From the NCBI GenBank assembly GCA_002781785.1, contig PFGC01000044.1, positions 1 to 32,407 on the forward strand: 32,407 bases of DNA, in the 5' to 3' direction. The notes beneath the pieces are model-generated. The model did no database searches. It worked only from the letters and a program-made list of their open reading frames with translations, and had not been told where the DNA came from. This document shows, in pieces, positions 17,199 through 24,642 of this stretch. Every line of letters starts with the position of its first letter. Within the stretch, counting starts at the first letter, position 1. This DNA is from Candidatus Kerfeldbacteria bacterium CG15_BIG_FIL_POST_REV_8_21_14_020_45_12. GTDB taxonomy: Bacteria; Patescibacteriota; Patescibacteriia; UBA9570; XYC2-FULL-38-9. Both the position numbers and the translations under genes were made by a program.

Positions 17199-17565
17199 TT
17201 AGTACGGCCTTGGGGCCGGCAGCACCTTCGTAGGTCACAACCTCTGGCTTTGCTGCTGTGTGTTTTGTTTGTAGAGTTTTAACAGCCTCTTCAAGAAGAG
17301 TGCGGCGCGAGTCAAACTGTTCAATGAGCCGTTTGGGGTCAGTTGCTTGAAAAACTGAAACATTATTTTTTTTCGAGGAGGAGGCGAGGTGCTTTCCTTC
17401 CAGGCTTTTTAGTGATTCGTACACAATGTGGCGATGAAGGCCCGTGGCCTTAATGAGTTTACCGGCTGTGTTTTGACCTGATTCAACTAGAGCTAGATAG
17501 ACTATTGATTCATTCTGTCCGAACCCAAGGTCATGGAGTAGTTCGGTTAGTTGAGAGTTTTTCAT
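17113..17565 (-). CDS. TrmB-family transcriptional regulator, N-terminal part (frameshifted)
   Basis: 150 residues. The winged-helix domain (about 1-75) reads LTELLHDLGFGQNESIVYLA then TAGKLIKATGLHRHIVYESL, the TrmB pattern. A coiled linker (about 80-105) and the start of the sensor domain (EVVTYEGAAGPKAVLSEMLA, then ETVYGIYPNT) follow. The frame stops abruptly after MFQKNCS, immediately past a c-A7-c run. With six A's it would read QKTVPDTLQEYF and join the downstream ORF, giving a protein of roughly 528 residues. TrmB proteins regulate sugar-related genes in archaea and some bacteria. The target is unknown. Its ATG is 14 nt after a TATCAT box, and no SD is present. Confidence 0.8.
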   Translation of the reverse strand: MKNSQLTELLHDLGFGQNESIVYLALVESGQNTAGKLIKATGLHRHIVYESLKSLEGKHLASSSKKNNVSVFQATDPKRLIEQFDSRRTLLEEAVKTLQTKHTAAKPEVVTYEGAAGPKAVLSEMLAAGIGGETVYGIYPNTDMFQKNCS

Positions 17566-17688
17566 GAGTCAGTAAGGAAATGATAGTTTTTTTTGGCTTA
17601 TATTAGCGGATGATTGATACGATGAGAGGAAGAATAGTGAGTTTTCTAGGTGAAAAGGAGTCACTTTTCTTGTGTCATCATGATGTTG

Positions 17689-17716
17689 TTGACACGCCTT
17701 GTCAAGGTGTTACGAT
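17689..17716 (+). promoter_or_regulatory. Promoter of the GC-rich 216-aa gene
   Basis: Perfect -35 TTGACA (17689-17694), a 16-nt spacer and TACGAT (17711-17716). The predicted start falls at about 17723, exactly at the foot of a CCCCTC/GAGGGG hairpin (17723-17740). That would give the mRNA a structured 5' end just before the SD. Confidence 0.7.
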
Positions 17717-17757
17717 CGCTTGCCCCTCGCTGATGAGGGGTAAAACTGGAGGTAGTG

Positions 17758-18405
17758 ATGAAGAAGGTTCTGTTGCTGACGCTCGGTCTCGGATTGGGCT
17801 GGCCGGTCGTCGCTAGGGCTCAGGACAGCAGTGCGGACGACGGACTGATGTTGGAGAACATCCAGCTGCGCCTCGGGTTACACGGGGCCTACCAGCTGGG
17901 TGACGGCCAGCGCCGTCCGGTGCAGCTGACGACGCACTTGATCGTGCCGAATGCTGCTAGCTGGTCTTCGCCGTGGCTCTACGGTGGAGTGCGGTTCACG
18001 CTTACGGAGCGGTGGTCACAGGACTCGGAGCCGGCACTCTTGCAGCGCTGGTCCATGGAGGTTCTTGGTGGCGTTGGAACCGAGCCGGACTCCAACACCC
18101 CGGCCGTGTCGGTTCGGGTGCAGGGCAGCTCGTCGCGCTTCTACCTGTGGGGCGATCTGGAGTACTGGCCGCTTCTGGACAACACCGTGTACGGCTTCCT
18201 GGTGGCTCAGGCCAAGGTTGGGTCGGTGCAGCTTGGGGTGGAGAGCGAGAACAGGATGCCGCTGTCTGCGCTTGAAGATCGCTACGTGTCGGTTGGTCCG
18301 AGCGTGTGGGTTCCGGTCGGGGACCACGTGCTGCTGGCTACGACTACCTACTTCACGTGGGAAGGAGGCGTGTTTCAACGCTTCTATTTTCACCTGATGT
18401 TCTAA
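17758..18405 (+). CDS. GC-rich gene: secreted protein with outer-membrane beta-barrel character
   Basis: 215 residues from the ATG at 17758 (a GTG one codon earlier is possible). The SD GGAGGT lies 5 nt upstream. A Sec signal peptide MKKVLLLTLGLGLGWPVVARAQ has an ARAQ cleavage site. The rest alternates polar and hydrophobic residues in amphipathic strands with aromatic edges (SWSSPWLYGGVRFTLTERWS, RFYLWGDLEYWPLLDNTVYG, HVLLATTTYFTWEG) and ends in an aromatic strand FQRFYFHLMF with C-terminal Phe, as in BAM-assembled outer-membrane proteins. No family is recognised. Codons are strongly GC3-biased, unlike the neighbours. An outer-membrane protein would be out of place in a single-membrane bacterium, which points to transfer from a diderm. 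Confidence 0.8.
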   Translation: MKKVLLLTLGLGLGWPVVARAQDSSADDGLMLENIQLRLGLHGAYQLGDGQRRPVQLTTHLIVPNAASWSSPWLYGGVRFTLTERWSQDSEPALLQRWSMEVLGGVGTEPDSNTPAVSVRVQGSSSRFYLWGDLEYWPLLDNTVYGFLVAQAKVGSVQLGVESENRMPLSALEDRYVSVGPSVWVPVGDHVLLATTTYFTWEGGVFQRFYFHLMF

Positions 18406-18409
18406 CTAT

Positions 18410-18449
18410 GAGTCGAACTGCCTTCCTGGCGGTCCGGCTCATCTTTTTT
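18410..18449 (+). terminator. Terminator of the 216-aa gene
   Basis: GAGTC..ACTGCC/GGCGGT..GGCTC imperfect hairpin followed by ATCTTTTTT, starting 5 nt after the stop. Confidence 0.7.
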
Positions 18450-18479
18450 AAAAAAAGAGACCGCTTCCTCCATGCGGTC
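18450..18479 (-). terminator. Terminator of the 166-aa gene
   Basis: On the minus strand GACCGC/GCGGTC with a 9-nt loop is followed by TCT and T7 (complement of 18450-18456). It lies back to back with the terminator of the convergent 216-aa gene. Confidence 0.85.
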
Positions 18480-18491
18480 AAAATACTATCT

Positions 18492-18992
18492 TCAGGTGGG
18501 TGGTCGAGAAGTCTGACCGAGCACCAGACTGAGACCTTGGTTGCGGGCCAGGCTTGTCATGAAGACGCCAGCTTGCAGGTACCGCCAGAAGTCACCTGAG
18601 GCTGGATCGTTCCTGGGCTGGTGCGGAGTGTTGATGCCAGAGGGTGTGCCGATGGCTCCGGGTGTCATGATCCCAGGTCTCGCGTGAGCTGGTTGGACGG
18701 CGCTGCGCATCCCGCGAAGGTCTACTTCTGAGATGAGCTCAGCTTCGAGACAAAGCCGGCAGAGCTGCGCCATCATCTTGTACCAGATCTCTTCTTGGGG
18801 AGCGCCGCGTCCCATGTCGCCCCTCGTGAGGTCGTGGTAGCAGCGCTGTAGGAACAGCTCGAGGGCGCGCCTGCTGGGCAGCTCCCGGTAGTCTGATTCC
18901 ATGCGTGCGGAGATGGCTCCAGTGCGCACGGCGTCTCTGTACTCTTGCGACTGCAAGAGTCTTGGCATGATGCTCGAGATCGGGTCCCGCAT
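18492..18992 (-). CDS. GC-rich gene: 166-aa protein of unknown function
   Basis: Begins MRDPISSIMPRLLQSQEYRD. The SD is an excellent AAGGAGGTG 5 nt before the ATG, and the promoter is consensus-like. The first ~100 residues look helical, with SRRALELFLQRCYHDLTRGD and IWYKMMAQLCRLCLEAELIS. A Gly/Pro/Thr linker (GIMTPGAIGTPSGINTPHQ) follows, then a short hydrophobic end (FWRYLQAGVFMTSLARNQG). There is no signal peptide and I recognise no family. GC3-rich codon use confirms this frame over the overlapping 18739-18999 ORF. It is convergent with the 216-aa gene, in the same GC-rich segment, and lies directly downstream of polA. Confidence 0.8.
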   Translation of the reverse strand: MRDPISSIMPRLLQSQEYRDAVRTGAISARMESDYRELPSRRALELFLQRCYHDLTRGDMGRGAPQEEIWYKMMAQLCRLCLEAELISEVDLRGMRSAVQPAHARPGIMTPGAIGTPSGINTPHQPRNDPASGDFWRYLQAGVFMTSLARNQGLSLVLGQTSRPPT

Positions 18993-19026
18993 GGTTCACC
19001 TCCTTCTAGTGACAGGTGGTGTTGCC

Positions 19027-19055
19027 ACCGTAGCAGCCGTTTAATTTTTTGTAAA
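19027..19055 (-). promoter_or_regulatory. Promoter and SD-hairpin leader of the 166-aa gene
   Basis: Minus-strand TTTACA (complement of 19050-19055), a 17-nt spacer and TACGGT (complement of 19027-19032). In the ~28-nt leader, CACCT can pair with the AGGTG of the SD, which would partly hide it. The promoter begins 6 nt past the polA stop codon. Confidence 0.65.
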
Positions 19056-19060
19056 CTAAA

Positions 19061-21793
19061 TTATTCAAGAGGCTTCATTTCTCCCCAGTTGGTTCCGGCA
19101 GCTAGATTAACTACCAAGGGAACGTCCAGCTTGTAAATTGATTCCATAATTTTTTTAATTTTTGCAGCCTCTTTTTCTATTGAGCTTTTGTTGACCTCTA
19201 AAACCAATTCATCGTGGACCTGGAGAAGGATAAGGGCGTCTATTTTTTTATCGTCGATAGCGTTTTGGACGTGGATCATGGCAAGCTTCATTAAGTCGGC
19301 GGCAGTGCCTTGGACAGGCATGTTGACAGCAGCGCGTTCGGCGGCGGCAGAGAGCATTCGGTTTGAAGAGGCCAAGTCTGGTATTTGCCGTTTACGGCCA
19401 AATAATGTTTCAGCGTAGAGATGTTTGTGCGCAAAGACCTTAACTTCCTCGATGTAGGCGGCAATGCCACTGTGGACTGAAAAATATTTATCTAAAAAGG
19501 CGCGGGCTTCATCTCTAGAAACACCACTGTCTCGCATAATTCCTTGGACCCCCATGCCGTAGAGGATGCCAAAGTTAATGGCTTTAGACTGGCTGCGCAT
19601 GGCTTTGGTGACTTGTTCTGGGGTGATGTCATTGAGTTCTGCTGCTGTCCGAATATGAATATCTTCACCTTCTTGAAAGGCTTTCATCATTAACTTATCT
19701 TTGGCTAGGTGAGCCACTACGCGAAGTTCAATTTGAGAATAGTCTAGAGACAGTAGTAGTTTTCCTTTTGGTGCCACAAAGGCGCGGCGAATTTTCCGGC
19801 CCAACTCTGTCCGGATAGGAATGTTTTGCAGGTTAGGATCAGAGGAAGCCAGGCGACCAGTAGCGGCCACGGTTTGACTATAGGTGGTGTGAACGCGTCC
19901 GGTTTTTGGATTTACTAGCAAAGGCAAGGTGTCAACATAGGTTGAGGTCAGTTTTGAAAGCTCACGATGCTCCTCGATTATTTCAATTAATGGATGGGTG
20001 CCGCGCAGTTTTTGTAATTCTGGCGCAGCAGTAGAGTAGCCAGTTTTAGTTTTTTTGATTTTATCAGTTGGTAGTTGCAGTTTTTCAAACAAAATTTCTT
20101 TGAGCTGAACACTGGAGGCTAGATTAAAATCAGTTCCAGCAGCTGTCCGCGCTTCGCTCTCTAGAGTTTTAATTCGGAGGTGTAATTCTTTCGACATGCT
20201 TGCTAAGAAATTTACATCAAGTTCGACGCCGGCTATTTCCATTTGCACCAAAATTTGAATGAGGGGGATTTCCATGTCTTGCAGAAGGTCGGTGAGCCCT
20301 TTTTCTTCTAAACGTTGTTTCATGGTTTGATAGAGCCGCCAGGAAAAATCAGCATCCTCACAGGCGTACCAGGAGGCCTTTTCGACGGGGACATCGGCCA
20401 TGGTTATTTGGTCTTTACCTTTACCGATTAGGTCTTCAATGGGCTGCATCTCATGGCCGTACTCAACAAAGGCCAGATTATCTAAGCCGTGCCCTCGTCC
20501 ACCCGCGTTGATTAAAAATGAGGCGATCATGGTGTCAAAAGCTACGCCCCGCACCTGAACCCCAGCTGTACTAAGAACCTTAATGTCGAACTTTAGATTG
20601 TGACCAGTTTTTTTTATTGAAGCGTCTTCTAGAATTATCTTGATAGACTCAGGCACGGATTTACCACAGGCTAAGTAGTAGCCCTCGGATTCTTTCCAGG
20701 AAAAAGAAATTCCGACTAAGTCATCTTGTAGTGGATTCAATCCCGTTGTCTCAGTGTCAAAAGCAAAGACCTTTTGTTTTTTTAGCTCTGCGGCAAGAGA
20801 TTTAATCTCAGCATCAGTTTGAATACAGGTGTAGGAAAAGCGCTTGTCATTGAGACGAGCTGCCTCCGCCTGTTCAGCCTGCTCAGCTGGAGCAAAGAGG
20901 CCTTCATTGATTTCAAAGCCAGGTAAAGAATTTAATTGAGGAAGCAGTGATTTGAATTCGTATTGTTGAAAAAGCTTGGTGATACGTGACCGATTGTAGG
21001 ATCCAATTTCCGCGTCTTCTAGAGTAAACTGAATAGGAGCATCTTTGGCTATGGTAGCGAGCTCTTTTGAAAGAACTGCCTCAGCTTGGTGTCCAGCTAA
21101 GGCTTTGTGATTTCGTCCAGTGATTTCATCGAGATGAGCATATACTCCATCGATATCACCGTATTTTTGTAGGAGATCGGTGGCGCCTTTTTCTCCAATG
21201 CCCTTAACTCCAGGAATGTTGTCTGAGCTATCGCCGCGCAAGCCTTTATAGTCGATGATTTGTTCAGGAGTTAAGCCATGTTTTGTTTTTACCATAACCG
21301 GGTCGTAGATCAGGGTTTCTTTCATTCCCTTAATGAGCTTCATGACTCTGGTGTCTTCATCGACAAGTTGTAGGATGTCATGATCTCCAGTCAGAATAAT
21401 TGTTTCGATATCTTTATTATCGAACTGAGCGCAAATTGTTCCAATAAGATCATCTGCTTCGTATTCTGGAACAGCATAAGTTGGAAAATCAAAGGCCTCC
21501 GTCATTTTTTTGACAATTGGAAATTGGCTGATCAACTCCTCTGGAGTAGGTGCCCGATTGGCCTTGTAAGCTGGGAAAATTTTATGACGGAAAGTTTTTC
21601 CTTTGCTGTCGTAGGCGATGGCAACGTGGGTTGGCTTGATATCTTTAAGAGCCTTGATCAGGATGAGTAAAAAGCCGTAGACGGCATTAAGAGGCTCACC
21701 CTTAGCATTGTTAAGTGGAGGGAGGGCGTGAAAAGCTCGGTGAATAAGAGCGTGCGCGTCGATGATTAGGAGTTTTTGCTTATATTTCTTCAT
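19061..21793 (-). CDS. polA: DNA polymerase I
   Basis: 910 residues with all three domains. The 5' nuclease (about 1-290) shows LLIIDAHALIHRAFHALPPL, GDHDILQLVDE and DNIPGVKGIGEKGA. The 3'-5' exonuclease (about 320-500) keeps its first acidic motif, FAFDTETTGLNPL, so proofreading may be active. In the polymerase domain, motif A is LLSLDYSQIELRVVAHLA, motif B is RSQSKAINFGILYGMG and motif C is LLQVHDELVLEV. It serves in repair and Okazaki fragment maturation. The ATG is just 6 nt after an extended -10 (TGCTACAAT), so the mRNA is predicted leaderless. GC-rich segments abut the gene on both sides. Confidence 0.98.
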   Translation of the reverse strand: MKKYKQKLLIIDAHALIHRAFHALPPLNNAKGEPLNAVYGFLLILIKALKDIKPTHVAIAYDSKGKTFRHKIFPAYKANRAPTPEELISQFPIVKKMTEAFDFPTYAVPEYEADDLIGTICAQFDNKDIETIILTGDHDILQLVDEDTRVMKLIKGMKETLIYDPVMVKTKHGLTPEQIIDYKGLRGDSSDNIPGVKGIGEKGATDLLQKYGDIDGVYAHLDEITGRNHKALAGHQAEAVLSKELATIAKDAPIQFTLEDAEIGSYNRSRITKLFQQYEFKSLLPQLNSLPGFEINEGLFAPAEQAEQAEAARLNDKRFSYTCIQTDAEIKSLAAELKKQKVFAFDTETTGLNPLQDDLVGISFSWKESEGYYLACGKSVPESIKIILEDASIKKTGHNLKFDIKVLSTAGVQVRGVAFDTMIASFLINAGGRGHGLDNLAFVEYGHEMQPIEDLIGKGKDQITMADVPVEKASWYACEDADFSWRLYQTMKQRLEEKGLTDLLQDMEIPLIQILVQMEIAGVELDVNFLASMSKELHLRIKTLESEARTAAGTDFNLASSVQLKEILFEKLQLPTDKIKKTKTGYSTAAPELQKLRGTHPLIEIIEEHRELSKLTSTYVDTLPLLVNPKTGRVHTTYSQTVAATGRLASSDPNLQNIPIRTELGRKIRRAFVAPKGKLLLSLDYSQIELRVVAHLAKDKLMMKAFQEGEDIHIRTAAELNDITPEQVTKAMRSQSKAINFGILYGMGVQGIMRDSGVSRDEARAFLDKYFSVHSGIAAYIEEVKVFAHKHLYAETLFGRKRQIPDLASSNRMLSAAAERAAVNMPVQGTAADLMKLAMIHVQNAIDDKKIDALILLQVHDELVLEVNKSSIEKEAAKIKKIMESIYKLDVPLVVNLAAGTNWGEMKPLE

Positions 21794-21799
21794 GTCGCT

Positions 21800-21808
21800 A
21801 TTGTAGCA
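21800..21808 (-). promoter_or_regulatory. polA extended -10 (leaderless promoter)
   Basis: Minus-strand TGC-TACAAT (complement of 21800-21808) with 6 nt between the hexamer and the ATG, placing the expected +1 on or beside the A of AUG. The -35 (TATCGT-like) is weak. Confidence 0.6.
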
Positions 21809-21840
21809 AAGCTGTGGGTGAGACGATAGCGTAGGCTACA

Positions 21841-21849
21841 TGATATAAT
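21841..21849 (+). promoter_or_regulatory. Extended -10 promoter of the 174-aa GC-rich gene
   Basis: TGATATAAT: a perfect TATAAT (21844-21849) with the TGN extension and a weak -35 (agacga). The ~40-nt leader folds AGGC/GCCT and CTC/GAG immediately against the SD (GAGGAG). Confidence 0.65.
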
Positions 21850-21895
21850 TCTATAGGCTGCTCAGAACCAAGGCGTCCTGCCTGAGGAGTTGACA

Positions 21896-22414
21896 GTGCT
21901 TCGCATCGAGCAAATTGCCAAACCAAATCAGCCTCACAACCGTCATCACATCGGAGCCAGATCTCGGTGGAAGGCCAAGGCACAGAGTCCCAAGGTGACT
22001 CTGCCTGAGTGCTACCATGAGGGGTGGCACGCGCTGTTCGGGAACATGACGCCCTACGAAGCTACCCTGTTCGTGGAGGTCGTCATGAACGAACGCACTC
22101 GCCTGGGTTGGGATAAGGAGCGCCTCCTGTCCGTGCGGTGTTCGATCATCCGCTGCACCGAGGACTTGCGTCAGCGCAGACGGATCGATCCGTTGGAGCA
22201 ACGGCCGGTCAAGCGCGACGCTCCGATTCGATTCGACCACGTTCCCGGTTGGTGGAGGGAGCTGCATGAATTTCTGTTCGGCGACCTGAGATCTGTCGCA
22301 GAAATTCAAGCCTTCATCACTGAGCTGATGTTGCCGAACGCCAAGTTCGACGTGGCGCGCATCGTGGCGTTGCAGGAGGAGGTCAAGAGGAGGCACGGCC
22401 TGAGGGTCGTCTAG
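21896..22414 (+). CDS. GC-rich gene: 172-aa protein with HNH-like NRHH motif, unknown function
   Basis: The track begins at TTG 21890. I prefer GTG 21896 because the SD (GGAG at 21886-21889) is then 6 nt away. The N-terminal half has PHNRHHIGARSRWKAK, then VTLPECYHEGWHALFGNMTP and YEATLFVEVVMNE. The spacing of NRHH, the basic loop and the later YHEGWH recalls the beta-beta-alpha-metal (HNH) nucleases (RHHIxPRSxGG...N...L...H..WH). However, the GG is replaced and the fold is not certain, so nuclease activity is only a possibility. The C-terminal half is Arg-rich and helical. Codons are GC3-rich, and it is divergent from polA. Confidence 0.75.
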   Translation: MLRIEQIAKPNQPHNRHHIGARSRWKAKAQSPKVTLPECYHEGWHALFGNMTPYEATLFVEVVMNERTRLGWDKERLLSVRCSIIRCTEDLRQRRRIDPLEQRPVKRDAPIRFDHVPGWWRELHEFLFGDLRSVAEIQAFITELMLPNAKFDVARIVALQEEVKRRHGLRVV

Positions 22415-22443
22415 GCTGTACCATATGGGCAGCTTCTTTTTTT
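22415..22443 (+). terminator. Terminator of the 174-aa gene
   Basis: GCTG(T)/(G)CAGC short hairpin starting directly after the stop, followed by TTC and T7. The stem is weaker than at the other GC-rich genes. Confidence 0.65.
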
Positions 22444-22476
22444 AGGGAGCGTGGCTATATTGACGGAGATTTTTTT

Positions 22477-22830
22477 ATGTGTGAAGATGGCTCCGCCTTC
22501 TTGGAGGATGGTATGAGTGAGAGTGTCGCGGCCGCAGCTGCCGCGCCTGCTCTTTGCAGGGAGCAGAGCTGTGTCCTGGAGACTTGCCACGAACAGAGCG
22601 CCTACTGCGCTGCGCACAACGAGTGGATCTCGGCGCAGGAACGGCTGAGCAAAGCAGCGTTTCTGTGGTGGATCGGTTGCGGGATCGTGGGCGTACTGAT
22701 CTCGCTGGTCAGCGGCTCTCTGGTCTGGGCGCTGATCCTGCCGTTTGTCGTGGCAGTTGCTGTGTTGGTGGTTGTGTACATTCGCCTGGAGCGGATGTTC
22801 CGTCGCCTCCCCGGCTCGCGGCGGGCGTGA
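22477..22830 (+). CDS. GC-rich gene: small zinc-finger-like, two-helix membrane protein
   Basis: 117 residues from 22477, or 105 from the ATG at 22513, which has a better-spaced SD (GGAGG, 5 nt). The N-terminal region has a Cys/His cluster, CREQSCVLETCHEQSAYCAAH, spaced C-x4-C-x4-C-x6-C-x2-H, resembling a B-box-type zinc site. Two hydrophobic helices follow, AAFLWWIGCGIVGVLISLVS and LVWALILPFVVAVAVLVVVY, then a short basic tail (RLERMFRRLPGSRRA). The order of cytosolic zinc module, two-helix hairpin and basic tail is seen in small membrane proteins of unknown role. No specific family is recognised. CTCC in the leader can pair with the GGAG of the downstream SD. Confidence 0.75.
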   Translation: MCEDGSAFLEDGMSESVAAAAAAPALCREQSCVLETCHEQSAYCAAHNEWISAQERLSKAAFLWWIGCGIVGVLISLVSGSLVWALILPFVVAVAVLVVVYIRLERMFRRLPGSRRA

Positions 22831-24541
22831 ACAATTGAGTTCCCCCGCTGTCTTTTTTTAAATTAGAATTGGTGCGGTGCTGTTTGATAAATTGACCAAG
22901 GGTGATGGCGAATAGTCCAAGGATCACTAAAATCATCAGTCCGTACTGAGGGGGTTCTTTGGTGGTTTGTAGTCCGGTGCTGACAGTGGATCCACCACTG
23001 GCTTGAGCTGGGCTGATCCAGTTCTCTTCATTAACAGTTTGTATCAGGTCGCCATTTCCGCGTGGTAGAACACGATACTCGCCATTACTTTCAGAAACAA
23101 TACCCTGCACGCTCAGTCCGGTGCCTTCAGTGAGTATGGTGCTATCAATCTGAGCGCCCTCTTTAAACTGTAGTGCTGTAGAGTCGTTAATCATTCCACC
23201 TGTGCTATTTACAGTAGTAAGTGCACCTTCAAGGTGTATTAACATGCCTTCTAGGTCCTCAGTTATTTCGAAGACGTCTCGGCTAACCAGTTTTTCGTCG
23301 CTGGCAACCACTTGAATATCTTGTGCTGACTCAGTTTTAATTCTGGTTTCGCCTCGAGAGGTAGATTTGATTCCCGAGACGGTTAGGCGGTCTCCAGTTT
23401 TTAGTTCCGGAAAATCTTTTTTATAGGAATAAACCTGTATGCCGGCAGTATCATCCTGAATGTAAAAGTACTGAGAACCAAAAACGCTTGGCAAGACAGT
23501 TACAACCCCCTCAACAGTGGCTGTTGTATTGTCATCGAGCGCTCGAAAAAGATCGATGGATAAAAGATCGGTGTCTGCCTGCTGATCTGTGTTGGGGTCA
23601 GCTTGAGCGGTCTCGTTTTCAGTTGCGGTGAATATATTGACCTGTCCGGGGGTTGGCTCGAACGTCCATTGCCAGTCTGAGTTGGAGCGAGCCCAGGCCC
23701 AGCCACTCTCGGCCGATTCATAAGTGGTGCCGTGAACAATTGAGCCATATGGATCAATCAGATAAACGGTGTCCCCGGTATTGTTTAGGTTAATTTTACT
23801 GTCACCAATTTCAACTGTGAGTATTTCGTTGGCGACAAGAGTTGTATTTTCGAAGGTGTAGTAGGTGTTGGTATCTGTTAGCTGCCACCCGGCTAGGTTA
23901 AGTGACCCGCTACCCTCGTTAACAAGCTCGATCCATTCGTCGGTCGTATCTAGTCCTTCTGGGTCCGGTAGTAGCTCGTTGATGAAAATCTGGTCGCTAG
24001 TTTGGTAGGGTGTTTCGGTATCAGGTAATGTAGTGCTCGCATTTGTGGTGTCATCACTGATGCTGTTATTTTGGGAAATGTTTTTTTCTCGTGGTGTGAT
24101 TCGATCGGTCCACTGCCACTCATTTTCAATAAGAGCCCAAGAGCTTGCGCTGGAGGCTTCTTCGTAGGTCGTGTCGTCAACTAGTGTGCCGTTTGGCTGA
24201 GATAGAGTTACGCTATCGCCAGAATTGTTTAGGTATATCCGTGACGAGGTATGTGTGACTATAGTGTAAGCGCCTGGGCTAATGCTTGTTTCACCAATTG
24301 ATGATTCGATGGCGTACTGTTTGCCGGAAGAGTCACCAAGTATCCAGCCAGTTAGGTCAATGGTGTCATTGCCGGTATTGTGCAGTTCAATAAATTCTTC
24401 TTCTCCAGTAGGTGGAGCTGGGTATACCTCAGAGAGGACAATATCCGTTGAATAGATGGTGGTGTTAGTTTCGGTTTCGCAAGCGATGGTTGGTGAGGCA
24501 AGGAGGGCGATTAGGGCAACGATAGTTAGATAGTAACGCAT
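22709..24541 (-). CDS. Surface protein with two lamin-tail domains and an OB-fold domain; aberrant C terminus
   Basis: 610 residues as read. A signal peptide (MRYYLTIVALIALLASPTIA) leads. Two lamin-tail domains share IVLSEVYPAP / IFINELLPDP starts, a (W/F)IELxN motif, LTGWILGD / LAGWQLTD, and matching ends WQWTDRITPREKN / WQWTFEPTPGQVN. Next comes an OB-fold nucleic-acid-binding-like module (about 350-425: VEGVVTVLPSVFGSQYFYIQ). A final membrane helix (GLMILVILGLFAITLGQFI) is followed by a basic tail. Lamin-tail domains occur in secreted nucleases and cell-surface proteins. The last ~40 residues, after NSNLKK, are antisense to the terminator and 3' end of the GC-rich 117-aa gene, so the natural stop was probably lost. 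Confidence 0.8.
   Translation of the reverse strand: MRYYLTIVALIALLASPTIACETETNTTIYSTDIVLSEVYPAPPTGEEEFIELHNTGNDTIDLTGWILGDSSGKQYAIESSIGETSISPGAYTIVTHTSSRIYLNNSGDSVTLSQPNGTLVDDTTYEEASSASSWALIENEWQWTDRITPREKNISQNNSISDDTTNASTTLPDTETPYQTSDQIFINELLPDPEGLDTTDEWIELVNEGSGSLNLAGWQLTDTNTYYTFENTTLVANEILTVEIGDSKINLNNTGDTVYLIDPYGSIVHGTTYESAESGWAWARSNSDWQWTFEPTPGQVNIFTATENETAQADPNTDQQADTDLLSIDLFRALDDNTTATVEGVVTVLPSVFGSQYFYIQDDTAGIQVYSYKKDFPELKTGDRLTVSGIKSTSRGETRIKTESAQDIQVVASDEKLVSRDVFEITEDLEGMLIHLEGALTTVNSTGGMINDSTALQFKEGAQIDSTILTEGTGLSVQGIVSESNGEYRVLPRGNGDLIQTVNEENWISPAQASGGSTVSTGLQTTKEPPQYGLMILVILGLFAITLGQFIKQHRTNSNLKKDSGGTQLFTPAASRGGDGTSAPGECTQPPTQQLPRQTAGSAPRPESR
22821..22859 (+). terminator. Terminator of the 117-aa gene
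   Basis: GCGGG..GAAC/GTTC..CCCGC stem overlapping the stop codon, followed by TGTC and T7, then A. It runs straight into the 3' end of the convergent lamin-tail protein gene. Confidence 0.85.
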
Positions 24542-24565
24542 GAATTTACTTGATTAGGCCCGCGC

Positions 24566-24596
24566 AAATAAAAACTCTCCGCCGAAAGGCGGAGAG
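24566..24596 (-). terminator. Terminator of the 504-aa gene
   Basis: Minus-strand CTCTCCGCC/GGCGGAGAG perfect 9-bp stem with a TTTC loop, then TTTTTATTT. It lies between the stop of the zinc-ribbon gene and the start of the lamin-tail gene. Confidence 0.9.
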
Positions 24597-24642
24597 AAGT
24601 GTCCATTGATTTGATTATATCAGGAGCGTAAAGTGTGTCAAA

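Noticed and set aside
17951-18397. 148-aa, 100-aa and 125-aa alternative ORFs over the 216-aa gene
   Set aside because: Arg/Cys/Trp-rich shadow frames; only the 216-aa frame has a signal peptide, SD and regular amphipathic strands.
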